64,000 bases of DNA from Pseudofabraea citricarpa (Eukaryota > Ascomycota > Leotiomycetes > Helotiales > Dermateaceae): contig JAPWGK010000003.1 of assembly GCA_029641185.1 (NCBI GenBank), positions 2,356,001 to 2,420,000 of the forward strand, given 5' to 3'. The notes below the pieces were generated by a model. The model had not been told where the DNA came from. It saw only the letters and a list, made by a program, of their open reading frames with translations, and ran no database searches. This document shows, one piece after another, positions 36,888 through 48,332 of this stretch. Each line of letters begins with the position of its first letter. Position 1 is the first letter of the stretch. A program made the translations under genes and the position numbers.

Positions 36888-38648
36888 CTAGTACTCGGCC
36901 TCTGCACCCTCGTCACCCTCGAGAGAGTCGGTAGCAACCTCCTCATAATCACGCTCCAAAGCTGCAAGATCCTCACGGGCCTCAGAGAATTCACCTTCCT
37001 CCATACCCTCACCAACGTACCAGTGAACGAAAGCACGCTTGGAGTACATAAGGTCGAACTTGTGGGACAAAGCAGACCAGGCATCAGCAATTGCCGTTGT
37101 GTTTGAGAGCATGCAGCTGTTGCACAAATTAGTCACAGCACTGGAACTAGGACGCAGGTGAACTTACACAGCACGGTTGACCTTGGCCAAATCTCCGTTA
37201 GGAACCATCTGGGGTGGCTGATAACAGATACCGATCTTGAAACCAGTTGGGCACCAGTCAACGAATTGAATAGTGCGCTTAGTCTTGAGAGTAGCGACGG
37301 CGGCGTGAACGTCGTTTGGCACGACATCACCACGGTACAACAAGCAGGTAGCCATGTACTTTCCATTGCGGGGGTCGCACTTAACCATCTGGTTGTTGGG
37401 CTCGAAGCAAGACATGGAGATCTCTTGAACCGAGTTGGCCTCGTGGGATGCCTTAGCAGCGGAAACGACTGGTGCGTAGGCAACGAGAGGGAAATGGATA
37501 CGAGGGTATGGAACCAAGTTGGTCTGGAACTCGTTAAGATCAACATTGAGGGAACCGTCAAATCGGAGGGAAGCGGTGATGGAAGAGACAACTGGTAGAT
37601 GGTTAGTAAATATTTCCAAGTCGGACTTATTATATGCGCCTTACCTTGAGCAATCAAGCGGTTCAAGTTCTCAAAGTTGGGACGCTCAACACCAAGATTT
37701 CTTCGGCAGATGTCGTAGATGGCCTCATTGTCGACCATGAAAGAACAGTCAGAGTGCTCGAGAGTGGTGTGGGTTGTGAGGATAGAGTTGTATGGCTCGA
37801 CGACGGAGGTAGCGGTCTGGGGTGCTGGGTAAACACAGAACTCCAACTTGACCTTCTTGCCGAAGTCAACGGAGAGGCGCTCCATGAGAAGAGCTCCAAA
37901 ACCTGAACCAGTTCCACCACCGAAGGAGTGGAAGACAAGGAAACCTTGAAGTCCAGAGCAGTTATCGGCGACGTGGCGAATCTTGTCCAAGACTTGGTCG
38001 ATCAACTCCTTGCCAACGGTGTAGTGACCACGAGCATAATTGTTTGAGGCATCCTCCTTTCCAGTGATCATTTGCTCGGGGTGGAACAAGCTGCGGTAGG
38101 TACCAGTGCGAACCTCGTCGACGACATTTGGCTCAAGATCGCAGTAGATGGTTCGGGGAACATATTTGCCTTGACCTATAGATCGAGATCATATCAGCCG
38201 TGTCCTGCATATCACAATGCATAGTGCCATACCGGTCTCGGAGAAGAAAGTACTGAATCCTTGGTCGGGGTCGGCGGCTTTGCGTTCCTCGGTCAAGTAT
38301 CCATCAGGCTATAGACAACACGCGTTAGAGAATCCATCCGATCTAGATATCACCATGAGATATTGTTGAACGTAAACATACCTGGATGCCATGCTCAAGG
38401 CAGTAGAGCTAGAAACCATCCCTTGTTAGTCCAGTTCAGATAGGGGTAGTTAGTAGCACGAAAGCGCCGTGAACGCCATGATGCGCAGTATAGCTTACCT
38501 CCCAGCAAGAATTGGCAATTTGGCAACCGGCCTGGCCGACTATAATAACAAGAGTCAGCAACAGATAAATAACAACATTGAGGACGCGATGGGGCGGTGT
38601 AGATCGCGTCGAGCATATCTTACCGTTGATGCTGATAACTTCTCTCAT
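36888..38648 (-). CDS. tubA: Alpha-tubulin
   Basis: Seven minus-strand exons: 38648-38624 (25 nt), 38539-38499 (41), 38408-38382 (27), 38308-38233, 38175-37645, 37591-37168, 37116-36888. Together they give exactly 450 aa, the family length. Landmarks in order: [20 protein letters not shown], the GTP-binding [36 protein letters not shown], the loop [48 protein letters not shown], and the terminal EAEY with its C-terminal Tyr. It forms the microtubule heterodimer with beta-tubulin. Five of the six introns crowd into the first third of the gene. It is divergent from the Pga1-like gene and 16 kb from the tubulin cofactor B gene. Confidence 0.97.
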
Positions 38649-38963
38649 GTTGACGGTAGGTCTGGAGGAAGATGCGCGGAGGAGTATGTAGAGATGGAGC
38701 AAATAAAAAAAAGTTGACACAACTTTTGAAGAAGGTTGAGGGAGAGTAGAGGTCTTGAGACTTTGGAAGTAGTGGGGGAAGGCGCAGGGGGTTGCCGTGA
38801 AAGATTAGCTCTGTGGGAACTCGGCTGACCGCTGCATAAACAAACCAAAAGGGGTTTGCCCAGCGCGTTTTGTGCACGGCTAAGCGCCACGGCCCATCCC
38901 TGCCTCCGGAGCTCTCTTATGTTAACGACCTCAGATGTCTAGAGCTACAACTACTTGTACATC
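38649..38963. promoter_or_regulatory. Compact divergent promoter (alpha-tubulin / Pga1-like)
   Basis: Only 315 bp separate the two start codons. No canonical TATA box is obvious. Part of it must serve as the leader for both genes. Confidence 0.5.
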
Positions 38964-39734
38964 ATGTTGTCTATACTCCTGGTGTTGCTCCTACACATAG
39001 GACTCAGCATTGCAAATACCGAAAAGGCAATTTTCCTGGGTCCAAGCAAATTGGAAATCCCAGTGGAGCACCCGACCCTTGACGATCTACAGCTTGACGC
39101 TCTGTCACCGCAACATTGGACACGAAGGACGTACTTAAAAGCTGAATTTCCTACAATTGAGTCGAAGTATGGAGAGGCATCATGGCTTGTTCTACATGAC
39201 TTGAATGAAGGTCAGAGATATGAAGTTCGGATATGCTGGGCCGCTACTGTGAGTCTACTCTGCGATTTCAAGCTAGAACTCAGCTAATAAATCCAGCAAC
39301 CTACTTCATTCCGCCTCGACACCTATGAACTCCAAACAGTTTTTGAGACGCCTGAATTGATCACCTCGTTGGCACGCTACTCCGAATCACGCCAGCCACT
39401 GGGCAAGAGTCTAGAAGACCAAGAACCTAATGCTTCGGCCGAACTCAACCCGAAGCGGTCTTACAACGACGGTTCATCAGTACTTCTACTACAAATCTTT
39501 GCGGCTGCAGACTACTACACTACAAATCAGACGCTCATGAAGAATGTCCCACCGGTCTATGTTGATATCATATTGGATCCATTCCTCTTCAATGTGTTTC
39601 CGCGCTCTCTGGTGCCTACCGCCGCGTATATCACTCTAGCTGCGATCTTTGGACTTTTCTTGTCGAAATATATTGCACGCTGGATCATGGAAGTCGCCAC
39701 CAAAGAAGACAATGCTGAGAAGAAGAAGGCCTAA
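38964..39734 (+). CDS. Probable Pga1-like cofactor of GPI-mannosyltransferase II (ER membrane)
   Basis: Exons 38964-39248 and 39297-39734 flank a 48-nt intron (GTGAGT..CCAG); 240 aa. The N-terminus is a signal peptide (MLSILLVLLLHIGLSIA), followed by NTEKAIFLGPSKLEIP. Splicing gives YEVRICWAATQPTSFRLDTY. The body is a lumenal beta-rich domain. A single C-terminal TM segment (VPTAAYITLAAIFGLFLSKY) precedes a short basic tail ending EKKKA. This layout and the CWAATQP block match fungal proteins annotated as Pga1, the partner of Gpi18 in adding the second mannose to GPI anchors, but I rely on memory of the family. A generic type-I ER protein is the fallback call. Confidence 0.65.
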
Positions 39735-40028
39735 TTGGGGCAGCAAGCATTTATCAGAATTTACTTGTTACCTATTGAAACCGCGAAAACAAAACTATCT
39801 CACATCCCAACTAGTTGGAAATTAACTTGGTGGATTACTCATCCTTTTCACCAATCTGGACATCAAACAAACATCGACAAGCGGATTTTAAAAATCATCG
39901 ATTATCGTCACATCACTACAAAGCGTGCATCAATGCATCTGCTGGATATTCATATAAACCAAAAGGAAATCCCAAAGAAAAACCCCGGCCCTGGAAACTG
40001 ACTTTATGATCATCCTGATTCAAAGCAA
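39735..40028. other. Short intergenic region between convergent genes
   Basis: A 294-bp spacer downstream of both the Pga1-like and WW genes. No feature was seen. Confidence 0.6.
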
Positions 40029-41348
40029 CTAGTAATGTCCCTGTTGTCCGCCATATTGGCCACCGTGATTGGGGTGGCTGTTCATAGGTGGTGGTGGGGG
40101 ATGTTGGCCGCCATTTCCATATAGGCCCCCAGAATGTTCTGCGTTGTGTAAGCCTTGGAAATGCTGGTGTTGCGGCTGATCCAAATTACCTGAGTGTGGT
40201 GGAGGGCCTCCATAGTTTGGTGGTGGTGGGTACTGCTGTGGAGGTCCCCCTCCGTAAGGAGCATTTTGGTGTGGTGATGGGTTCTGGTGCTGTGGAGGTC
40301 CCCCTCCGTAAGAAGGTTGCTGGTGGCCACCATACTGTGGCTGATGGGGCTGTTGTGGGCTATGAGATTGTCCTCCATACGATGACTGAGTATTATATGT
40401 AGGTGCATGTTGGTGCTGCTGCGGTGCTTGATTATAGGATGATCCACCGCTTGGCTGGTAGGAAGTCGGAGGAGCTGATCCAGAATAACCGCCTTGCTGG
40501 TTATTTTGCGACGAGTAGCCGTAGTTGTTACCTCCCTGTAGACACTATCAGCATAAATACTTTCAATTTGATCCAAGGTTAGACATACAGAGGATGATCC
40601 TGAATGTCCACTACTACCACCAAACATTCCTCCCAGACTGCCCATCAAACCACTGGCGCCGCTGCTGCTCTGGTTACTGCTTTGTGCTCCAGAGTAGTTT
40701 GTCTGCTGGTTGCTATCCTGCTTTTTGCCACCACCAAGTAAGCTGCCTGCGAGTGCGCCGACAATGCCTGCAGCTCCGCTACTCGAGCTGGAACCTCCAC
40801 TAGAATGATTGTTGGTCTTCCCACCTCCAAGGAATTGACTTGCAAGTCCCATCACTCCACTACTACCGCCACTGGAGCTCGATTGTTTCTTTCCGCCCAT
40901 AAGCTGATTCATCGCAAACGACTAGCGGCAAACATTAGCAAGACAATTCACTCCAGACATGGAAAGAACTTACACCTAGACTTCTGTCGCTTTCCGCGTT
41001 GATCGGCTCTACCCTGCCATCTGGATATCTCATGCTCTGGCTACCATCTTGATTGTTGATCAAGGTGCCATCCTGTGGCAATCCGTGAGGGTGGTCCATT
41101 CCCTGGGGCGTCGCCTGAGGGGTTGGCCCTGCGGGTGCTGGATGAGTCGGAACATCCCAAGTTGAAGTACCGGTAGCCAGCTGGACGAAATAATACTTCC
41201 GGCTCATGCCATCCCATTGTGCGATCCATCCTTCTGGGAGCGGTGGTGGTGCGAAGGAAGGGCCTTCTTGGCCAGGGCTGCGAGCAGAGATCAGCTCAGA
41301 TAAGATGTATGAGGGGTTCTTGAGCACTTACGTCGCGGGTCCGGTCAT
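40029..41348 (-). CDS. WW-domain protein with Q/G/Y-rich prion-like tail
   Basis: Four minus-strand exons: 41348-41332 (17 nt), 41277-40974, 40921-40589, 40535-40029; 386 aa. Joining exons 1 and 2 gives MTGPATPGQEGPSFAPPPLP, then the WW domain at ~21-50 (LPEGWIAQWDGMSRKYYFVQ, STWDVPTHP: both Trp and the aromatic pair are present). After a short linker, exon 3 encodes Gly/Ser/hydrophobic repeats (GVMGLASQFLGGGK, GIVGALAGSLLGGGKK, GLMGSLGGMFGG), a possible membrane-associating or self-assembling part. Exon 4 is low complexity, rich in Gln, Gly, Tyr, Pro and His (YGGGPPQ twice, YGGQQGHY at the end). WW domains bind PPxY/proline motifs. Function unknown; similar fungal proteins are simply called WW-domain proteins. 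Confidence 0.85.
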
Positions 41349-42587
41349 GCTGCGTAGCTTACAGGTTCGTGCTTCTGCTGCTCTGTGTGTGGGTTTTCTT
41401 GTTTGTTGAACGTGTGACGGGAAAGATGCGACAGCGCTCTAAGCAATTGTTGTTGTTTATGTATTTAGAGTTGTGCCCGTGAGAGACAAATAGCACAGCA
41501 CTGAGCACAGCCCCCGCTTGTTCGTACGTCGTTCGTTGGTGGTGTTCTCAGCAGTGGCTGCGTGGCTGAGCAATGAGCAATGAGCAATGAGATACAAAGA
41601 GGCGAATTGAGTCCTGGACGGGTTCGGTTTTCTATTCTTGCTTGCTTGGTGCGATTTGTAATTTGTAAATTGCGACCCGATGGTTGGGCTCTGGTCGCAG
41701 GCAGCTCTTCTAAAAGCTCTTTGTTTTCACCAACGTTGCGTCATGGCCAGCCCCTCTATTTGCTCTTGTCTGTGTCGATGTTACCCCTGCAGCAGAACTG
41801 TGAAACTTTTGCGACAGCTCCTGTCACGAACCTCTTGGTTTCTTCCCTTTCAAATAACCTGGTGCCTAGTTTAGCAAAATTTTGATTCATCAATAGCAAG
41901 TGCTATTCAGTAAGGCAACTGACACTATTTCTTCTTCTCTAGTTTTACATCTGTCTACCTGGGATCTATAGTTGCGATCCCCAACACAATAGCCAGCGCT
42001 TACTGGCGCATCGCAAGGGCTTTCGCAAAACTTCCTCGCGACAAGTTACCCAAGTCAGGGAAAAGAAGTCGTTTCATGCTTATGCAGCCTAGATGTCATG
42101 ATTTCACCAGACTCTTTCGATCTTGTTCATAACAATGTTACCTTGCAATGGCCTTTGAATCACTTTCATTGCATGGGTAGCAAACATCAACGGCCGCCCA
42201 AGTAGACTTTCTCTTAATACTCTTTTACTACACGTCTTCATATTCATGGCTACAACCGACCCTGGTTTTACTATGGTTCACATTAATTTACTTTCAACTT
42301 CTTTCACTTGACATATTGAAAAGAAGTCAAGAAATCAAAAATTAAATGAGTGCCTACAATAGGGAAGTTGATGCACCGGCGACGGAATTGCGTCATGAGG
42401 ACTCGGAAATCCGAAGCTCCCCCGCACCTTGAAGCTCTAGCTCTACGACCAGACCAGATGTATCGAGCATTATTGGGCTCAGAAAGCACCTATATAATCC
42501 AAACATAATTTTGCCATTTTTCGTATAGCAGAAATCCCACTCTTCTCAAGAAAACAACAAAGCTCCAGCTATTTGAGAAAAGATACA
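41349..42587. other. 1.24-kb divergent intergenic region (WW gene / GST promoters)
   Basis: Upstream of both genes. It includes three and a half TGAGCAA units (41568-41592). No gene was recognised; the open frame at 41580-41885 has no family features. Confidence 0.55.
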
Positions 42588-43562
42588 ATGGCACCTCCAG
42601 ACGCACAGCTATTCCCACACGCCACAGGCGCTGCTGAGAAGATGGTAAAGGAGCACGAGAAAGAAGAGTCACTAAAGCTCTACAGCGGATGGGTATTTAA
42701 ATTTAATTTATCTCTCCCCTTATATCCAATCAAAATTTCCTTTCTCAACTCAAAAACTAACTCTGCAGTTCTGTCCCTTTGTTCAAAGAGTCCTCCTCGT
42801 CCTTCTCGAGAAGAATATCCCATTCCAATACATTGAGGTACGTAGAACCCACACATCCATGCATCCATCCATCTCTTCTCTTGTCTTCTCTACAAACCCA
42901 GGAAATCTCAAAAATCTCATGATTGAAAACCAAAGGTAAACCCTTACCACAAGCCCGAATCCCTCCTAACCCTCAACCCGCGCGGTCTCGTACCAACGCT
43001 CCAATACGACAACAAACCGCTATACGAAAGCACCGTGGTGTGCGAGTTCCTAGAGGATGCCTACCCGACCTACTCCCCGGCCCTCCTCCCCGCCGATCCC
43101 TACACCAAAGCACGGAGTCGTATCTGGACTGATTTCGTGACATCGAGAATCATCCCGGCTTATCACCGATATCTACAGTATCAAGGAGACGGGGAGGGGC
43201 TACAGAAAGTGCGGGATGAGTTTTTGGCGACGTTGAGACAGTTCACTGAGGCCATGGATCCAGAGGGCCCCTTCTTCCTAGGCAAGGAATTGGCTATGAT
43301 TGATCTGATTATGGCCCCGTGGGCTGTGAGACTCTGGGTCTTTGATCATTTTAAAGGCGGACTGAGTATCCCGGATGGTGGTCAGGATGAGAAGATCTGG
43401 AAGAGGTGGAGGACTTGGGTTGATGCTGTGGAGCAGAGACCGTCAGTTGTTGAGACAACGTCGCTCCGAGAACATTATTTGCCTATATATCAAAGGTATG
43501 CAGATGATACTGCTCAGAGTGAGATGGCAAAGGCCAGTAGGCAGGGTAAGGGTGTACCTTAG
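42588..43562 (+). CDS. Omega-like glutathione S-transferase
   Basis: Three exons: 42588-42692, 42769-42837, 42936-43562 (introns of 76 and 98 nt); 266 aa. The N-terminal thioredoxin fold contains YSGWFCPFVQRVLLVLLEKN, whose CPFxxR is the omega-class Cys active site (Cys created at the exon 1/2 join region, ~37). NPRGLVPTLQYDNKPLYEST then carries the cis-Pro and the Glu-Ser glutathione site. The alpha-helical C-terminal domain (ALLPADPYTKARSRIWTDFV, FFLGKELAMIDLIMAPWAVR) is typical. Omega GSTs act as thiol transferases or dehydroascorbate reductases and in stress protection. It is convergent with the Na+/H+ antiporter. The start is the first ATG in frame. Confidence 0.9.
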
Positions 43563-43844
43563 ATTTGGATATATTCCAAAGGCTTGCTCACTTGGTAGAG
43601 AATTGGGTAACATCCACAGAGCCCTTAAATATACCTATCGACTCAATTGTTGTCTAGTTTTACGGTCTATGTCTAGTTGAGCATCTCAATTCCAGTTCAT
43701 GTAAAAGTCTCAAATAATCTTCTCCCACAACCCTTAGCACAACTACGTTAAACCCCAATTTACGGTCCCATTCAAAGTCCTCACCCCTTCCAGTCGCTTA
43801 CGGACATTTTCCCAAGCCAACACATGTCTCTCAAGTCACTCAAA
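43563..43844. other. Intergenic region between convergent genes
   Basis: A 282-bp spacer shared by the 3' ends of the GST and antiporter genes. No feature was seen. Confidence 0.6.
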
Positions 43845-45650
43845 TTAATTGCTCTCAGTAGTTCCGGAGTCAACAATCTCCTCATCTGGGAACCGAATAG
43901 TCCTATCTGGAGCGACATGGGTCCTGGAGTGGTTTGGCGTTGAAGCGACTGGTGTCGACGACCCCACAGCTTTATCACGAATCACCGCACCACCGATTCT
44001 ATAAAGTGGGCGAGCAGAAGTCGAAGCTGAACCACCTGGAGAAGATGTTCCAGAACGCCTTGGCCTGCGTTCACGTAGAACACCTGAGTTGGATGAGTTT
44101 GTCCGGTCACCAATCTGAAATGCAGGTTGCTGTTCATCTCCTGTGGATGTGAAAGCTCTAGACAGTGTTCGAGGGAGAAAGAATCCCAACTTGCCGAGAG
44201 GGATGCTGAGACCGTGCACAACCTTGAAAAGAAATATTTAGCAAATACTCCTACGAATAGGCAACGAACTTACAATACTGCATATAGCAAGAAACCAGAC
44301 AACTACCATGAGAGTCTCAGAAAGACGTTCGGCATCCTCTCTCTGAACTCCATCTACCGTCAAAGTTTCAAGAAACTCAATACTTATATAGATATAGAAA
44401 ACAGCGGAAACTCCAATCGGGCCAAAGAATCCCACAAAGATGGCTTGCCGTTTCTCGTCAATCTGATGGATGTATTTATGAGCCGCGAAAACAAATGGCA
44501 GACGCCTGTAACATATTAGTATGGAAAGACAAGCATAACAAATAGTTACCAACCTTAAGAGAAGAATCAGAATCCCCAGAGCAATCAATCGGTAGATTGG
44601 GATAATATGGTTGTCAAGAAAGCTGGCCCAAGGGCAAATAGCCCCATACCACACAAATATAGATAAGTTGAGCAACATGTCTATGGTAGGCTGCAGAGAA
44701 TCGTCCAAAGTCTCAAGTCGAAACCAGTCGTCCCATGTAAAAGTGTTGCCAGCGATGAAGCATGCTAAGACATCATCACTTCCAATCATGCCACAGGTAC
44801 CCACAATGAACAAGGCTAGAGCTATTGCAAAGACCAAGAAGCTCTCACGATCGACAAACTTTCGTTCTTCGGCCCAGTGTAGGAGTTCTTTGGCAATCCA
44901 ACCCACTGTGGCACCATAAACGATGCTAAGAATTATCGTATATCCCCAAGTTTCGCCAAACCACAATCCCATGGCAGTTCTGATGCCACCACTTGGAGCC
45001 CCATGGCCAGTATACTTGATAAGATATAGAGCAAAGAACAAGAATGGATAGCCAAGACCATCATTTGCACCAGACTCGGCAATGATGATCTTCTGGAGAT
45101 CTTTGGGTATATTCTTATCAGCAAACTTACCCTTCACGATACTGTTAGAAAGAACAGGGTCGGTTGGAGTAATGCACGCGGCAATAGCCAAGGCGTGCAA
45201 GAATGAAAGATTTGGTACTAATCCCCAAACAAGCAAACTTCCCGCGAGCCACATACAGGTCATGACCGGGCCGAGTAAAAGCGCAAGAGGCTTCCATTCT
45301 TTTTGTAGATACCGGCTGGGCAATTGCACTCCAGCAAGTACAAGTTGTACGCCGAGGACAAGCCGACTGAAGTACAAGGTGATAGCATTGAGGTTCTCTT
45401 GTGAGCCGGCATATTCGAGGGGCTTTACGAAGTTCGTTGCATGAGGAGAGAAAGCGACACCAGCAAGCAGTGATATGACTAAGAAAGGGCCTGTCAGACT
45501 CTACATGTATATGAGGGAAGATCGTTCCATACGAGCTTCTGAGAGGTAGAACTTCTCCTTGAAAAGATAAGACACAAGTCCGAATAGAGTAATAAACCCC
45601 CCAAGACAACTACAAACAATATTGAAGTTGGTGACGGCAAGAGTCGGCAT
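43845..45650 (-). CDS. Plasma-membrane-type Na+/H+ antiporter (CPA1; Sod2/Nha1-like)
   Basis: Four minus-strand exons: 45650-45533, 45478-44554, 44505-44274, 44222-43845 (introns of 54, 48 and 51 nt); 550 aa. The hydrophobic N-terminus (MPTLAVTNFNIVCSCLGGFI) is followed by ISLLAGVAFSPHATNFVKPL, LVLGVQLVLAGVQLP, the transport-core motif ACITPTDPVL with the conserved Asp, IIAESGANDGLGYPFLF with the second Asp pair, and SDDVLACFIAGNTFTWDDWF. The 48-nt intron (44553-44506, GTTGGT..TTACAG with a CTAATAT branch) is in frame without stops. Removing it restores LLLRRLPFVFA. The ~125-residue cytosolic tail is Ser/Arg-rich. It exports Na+ (and K+/Li+) in exchange for H+. Confidence 0.92.
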
Positions 45651-46350
45651 CGCGGACTAGCTTGCAGGCTTCAAATGAGTGTTAGGTAACTCCTGTATCG
45701 TCCTCACTGCTACGTAGAGAAAGGATAGGACGAGGACGGTGCGGAGGACTCGAGGGACCTTGTTCAACTTTTGTTATTGAATCATTTGTATGCGGTTGTA
45801 AAGATAGAGGGGTATGTAAGTGGACCGCCACTTTGTTGGATATTGAAACAGTATCAGGATACCAAGACTTCTAACGCGAGGTAGTACGTAGTTGTAATAT
45901 CTTGCGTTTGTCGTACAATGAAGAAGGTGTGGAAAATAAGTCCTTATCGGAGGCGTTCTGCCAGTATCCTGATTTGCACGTGCTTCACCGCGTTAGAGTG
46001 TAGCTGGGATGAATGATGTCGATCATACAGTATTTGCGAATTGACTTGTCTCCACCAGCTCATCTGATCTTGGTTGTCAATAATGTTGGGCATATTGTGT
46101 TTCAGTGGAAAGAATGTTAGAATCAAATCCAATAACCTCGTGGAGCGTTCGTTCTTCCGTAGAAAGCCGAGGTGCAACGGATCTACTGATGGCAATTGTC
46201 GCAGGTACTCTTGCATTGGGGTATCTTAAAGTCATCTAACTGTGAATACCGTCAAACATTGCAATACCGAGGGTCCATCCCTCTTCTCGCCAACCCACAT
46301 TACGAACGCCAGAATATCCCAAGCCATATTTCCATCCCTAAAAGTCGTAC
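45651..46350. other. Intergenic region: antiporter promoter and RNase HI 3' end
   Basis: A 700-bp spacer. No gene, RNA or repeat was recognised; short frames only. Confidence 0.6.
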
Positions 46351-47626
46351 TTATCTCACAACAGCCCGAGCTGCTTGGACAGCCAGAGCATCAGCAGCCG
46401 TGTTACCTTCATCACTAGAGTGGCCCTTGATCCACTCAAATTCTGTGGCCACCTTCTTCTGATCCCTCTTGTCAATCAGGTCTCTGATAGAACAGACCAA
46501 GTCTTTGTTCATAACGTCGGTGCCAGTAGAGGTCTTCCAGTCTTTGGATTTCCAAGACTTGTACCAAACCGAACAGCAATTGATGGAATAGTTGCTGTCT
46601 GTAATTATATGAATACCCATATCAACGGGGCATATTTGCAACGCCCGCAGTATTGCGGTCAGCTCGGCTCGCTGGTTAGTTTGCGTTGGTCCATCTAGTG
46701 CCTCAGAAACATTCCTATACAATCAGTAAAGGTATAACTTCAATCTTCTGATATCTATATCTTACCGTGGATCGCCAGGCCCAAAATAAACGCCAACACC
46801 AGCTCTAGCTCCAGCCCTGCCATTGCCCAGTGAACTTCCATCAGTATACACAACAAGCTTGCTGCTCTTCAGGCCAGCTTTATCGCCGGATTCTTGCTTC
46901 ACTTTTACCTTCTTTGAAGCAGGTGCTGAGACTTCGGCCGTTGTCTCTCCCTCTGTTTCGCTGGTATCTTCCTCCACTTGGAACTCGGGTTTTACTGGTT
47001 TCTTCTTGGGTGCAGGTTTGGGTGTAGCGCTCCCGGGTTTGATTCTTCCTCCTGAAGCAACAAACTCTTCCGCCTCAGCCCGGGTCGCAAACTTCTTGTA
47101 TCTTGGATTCTTCACGCCAGTAACCTGTGCTAAGGCTTCGTCCCACGTCTCATAGACGCCTGTCCGGACCCCTTTAGCAACCCCATAGAACTTGCTCGGT
47201 GCTCCTTGAGAATTTGGTGTAGACGCGGGTGCCAATTGGCCGGCAGCGAAAAGTTCGGCTTCTCTGTGAGTCGGGAATGATTTGTCTGTGAGTTGCATAG
47301 TCAGCATACATTCTCTTGTAGCCAGAAGATCGAGAGTCAACCATACGAGATGCGCCCCTAAACCCAGTAATCTGCTCTACACAATCTTCATAGCTGGTGT
47401 AAACTCCTGGCTTGTGCCCAGCCCTTACAGCATAGTACTTCATGGTTGGTTCGCTGTGCTTGCGCTTTTTCGAAGAAGAGCCAGACATTGTAATGGTCGC
47501 GCGTGTTCTGCGGTGTTTCGTGAGGGGGGTTAGAGCTGCTTTTGTGTGGAGTAATCCAAATGTTTGCTTCTGCGAGAAAGCCGACCGGGCCAGAAACGCC
47601 TTACAGGGTGCCAATAAAGCTGCCAC
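46351..47626 (-). CDS. Ribonuclease HI with two hybrid-binding domains and a possible mitochondrial leader
   Basis: Three minus-strand exons: 47626-47347, 47285-46766, 46714-46351 (introns of 61 and 51 nt). The product is 387 aa from 47626 or 341 aa from the in-frame ATG at 47488 (MSGSSSKKRKH). Two Rnh1-type hybrid-binding (viroplasmin) domains occur: KYYAVRAGHKPGVYTSYEDC with GFRGASHKSFPTHREAELF, and KFYGVAKGVRTGVYETWDEA with VKNPRYKKFATRAEAEEF. A Lys-rich linker leads to the RNase H fold with its DEDD residues: VVYTDGSSLGNG, TNQRAELTAI, HIITDSNYSI and GNTAADALA. It degrades RNA in RNA:DNA hybrids (R-loops, primers). The first 46 residues have many Arg/Lys and no acidic residues, and the second Met is followed by a nuclear-localisation-like KKRK. 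Confidence 0.93.
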
Positions 47627-48332
47627 TTTTCATAAGGCTGCAGATCTATTGGAATAGGCAGTTGGAGAAGACAACGCAAGTTATGAAGATGTTCAAATAG
47701 TGCTGTGTTTCGTTTGAGCGACGGAAGACTTATGAGGCTGAACTAGAACAAAGAACTTTTGTGACGTTGCTATCGAAACACTACAATTTTTGTCAAAATT
47801 TCATATGCCGCAATAGAGGCTTTGTTCACAAATCTAAGCAAGGATGTTAGAGATCACATATTTCTAGTAGGGTCTCAGCTATGTTCAATCACATTGCAAG
47901 CCTTTCGAGATAGGAGTGGTGAGGTACGTCACAGGAACCAAGTCGAGGCTCTCTGCCTTGCGGGGCATGTCAACATTCGTCTCGGGAATTGTTAAAAAGT
48001 TTGTCAGGCATTCTGTGGTGGCTGCCAGATTATAGCTAATGTTTCATTTGTATTATATTCTAAGCTATCTTACAGGTCTTGTCGTCAAATCTTCGCCTGT
48101 CTTTGGTATCGTAAGCCATTTATATGCCCCTTCTCAGTACGCCTCGCCGTGTTCTTGTATGAAAGCCATGCAATCCTCTCCATCATGATAGTGTCCATAT
48201 CCCCATATAAAAAGCAAAATGTTGTTACAATACCGTGAGTCTCTGGAAACGCCATGCAGCAGTTTTCCTCCAACGCCATTCACATCCCCTATAATATTAA
48301 TACAGTCTTGAAAAAAAAATGTTGCTCATCTT
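47627..48332. other. Intergenic region: RNase HI promoter and PFKFB 3' end
   Basis: A 706-bp spacer between two minus-strand genes, with no credible ORF. A9 run at 48311-48319. Confidence 0.6.

Noticed and set aside
37158..37598. 146-codon plus-strand frame
   Set aside because: Antisense to alpha-tubulin exon 6; codon pattern follows the tubulin strand.
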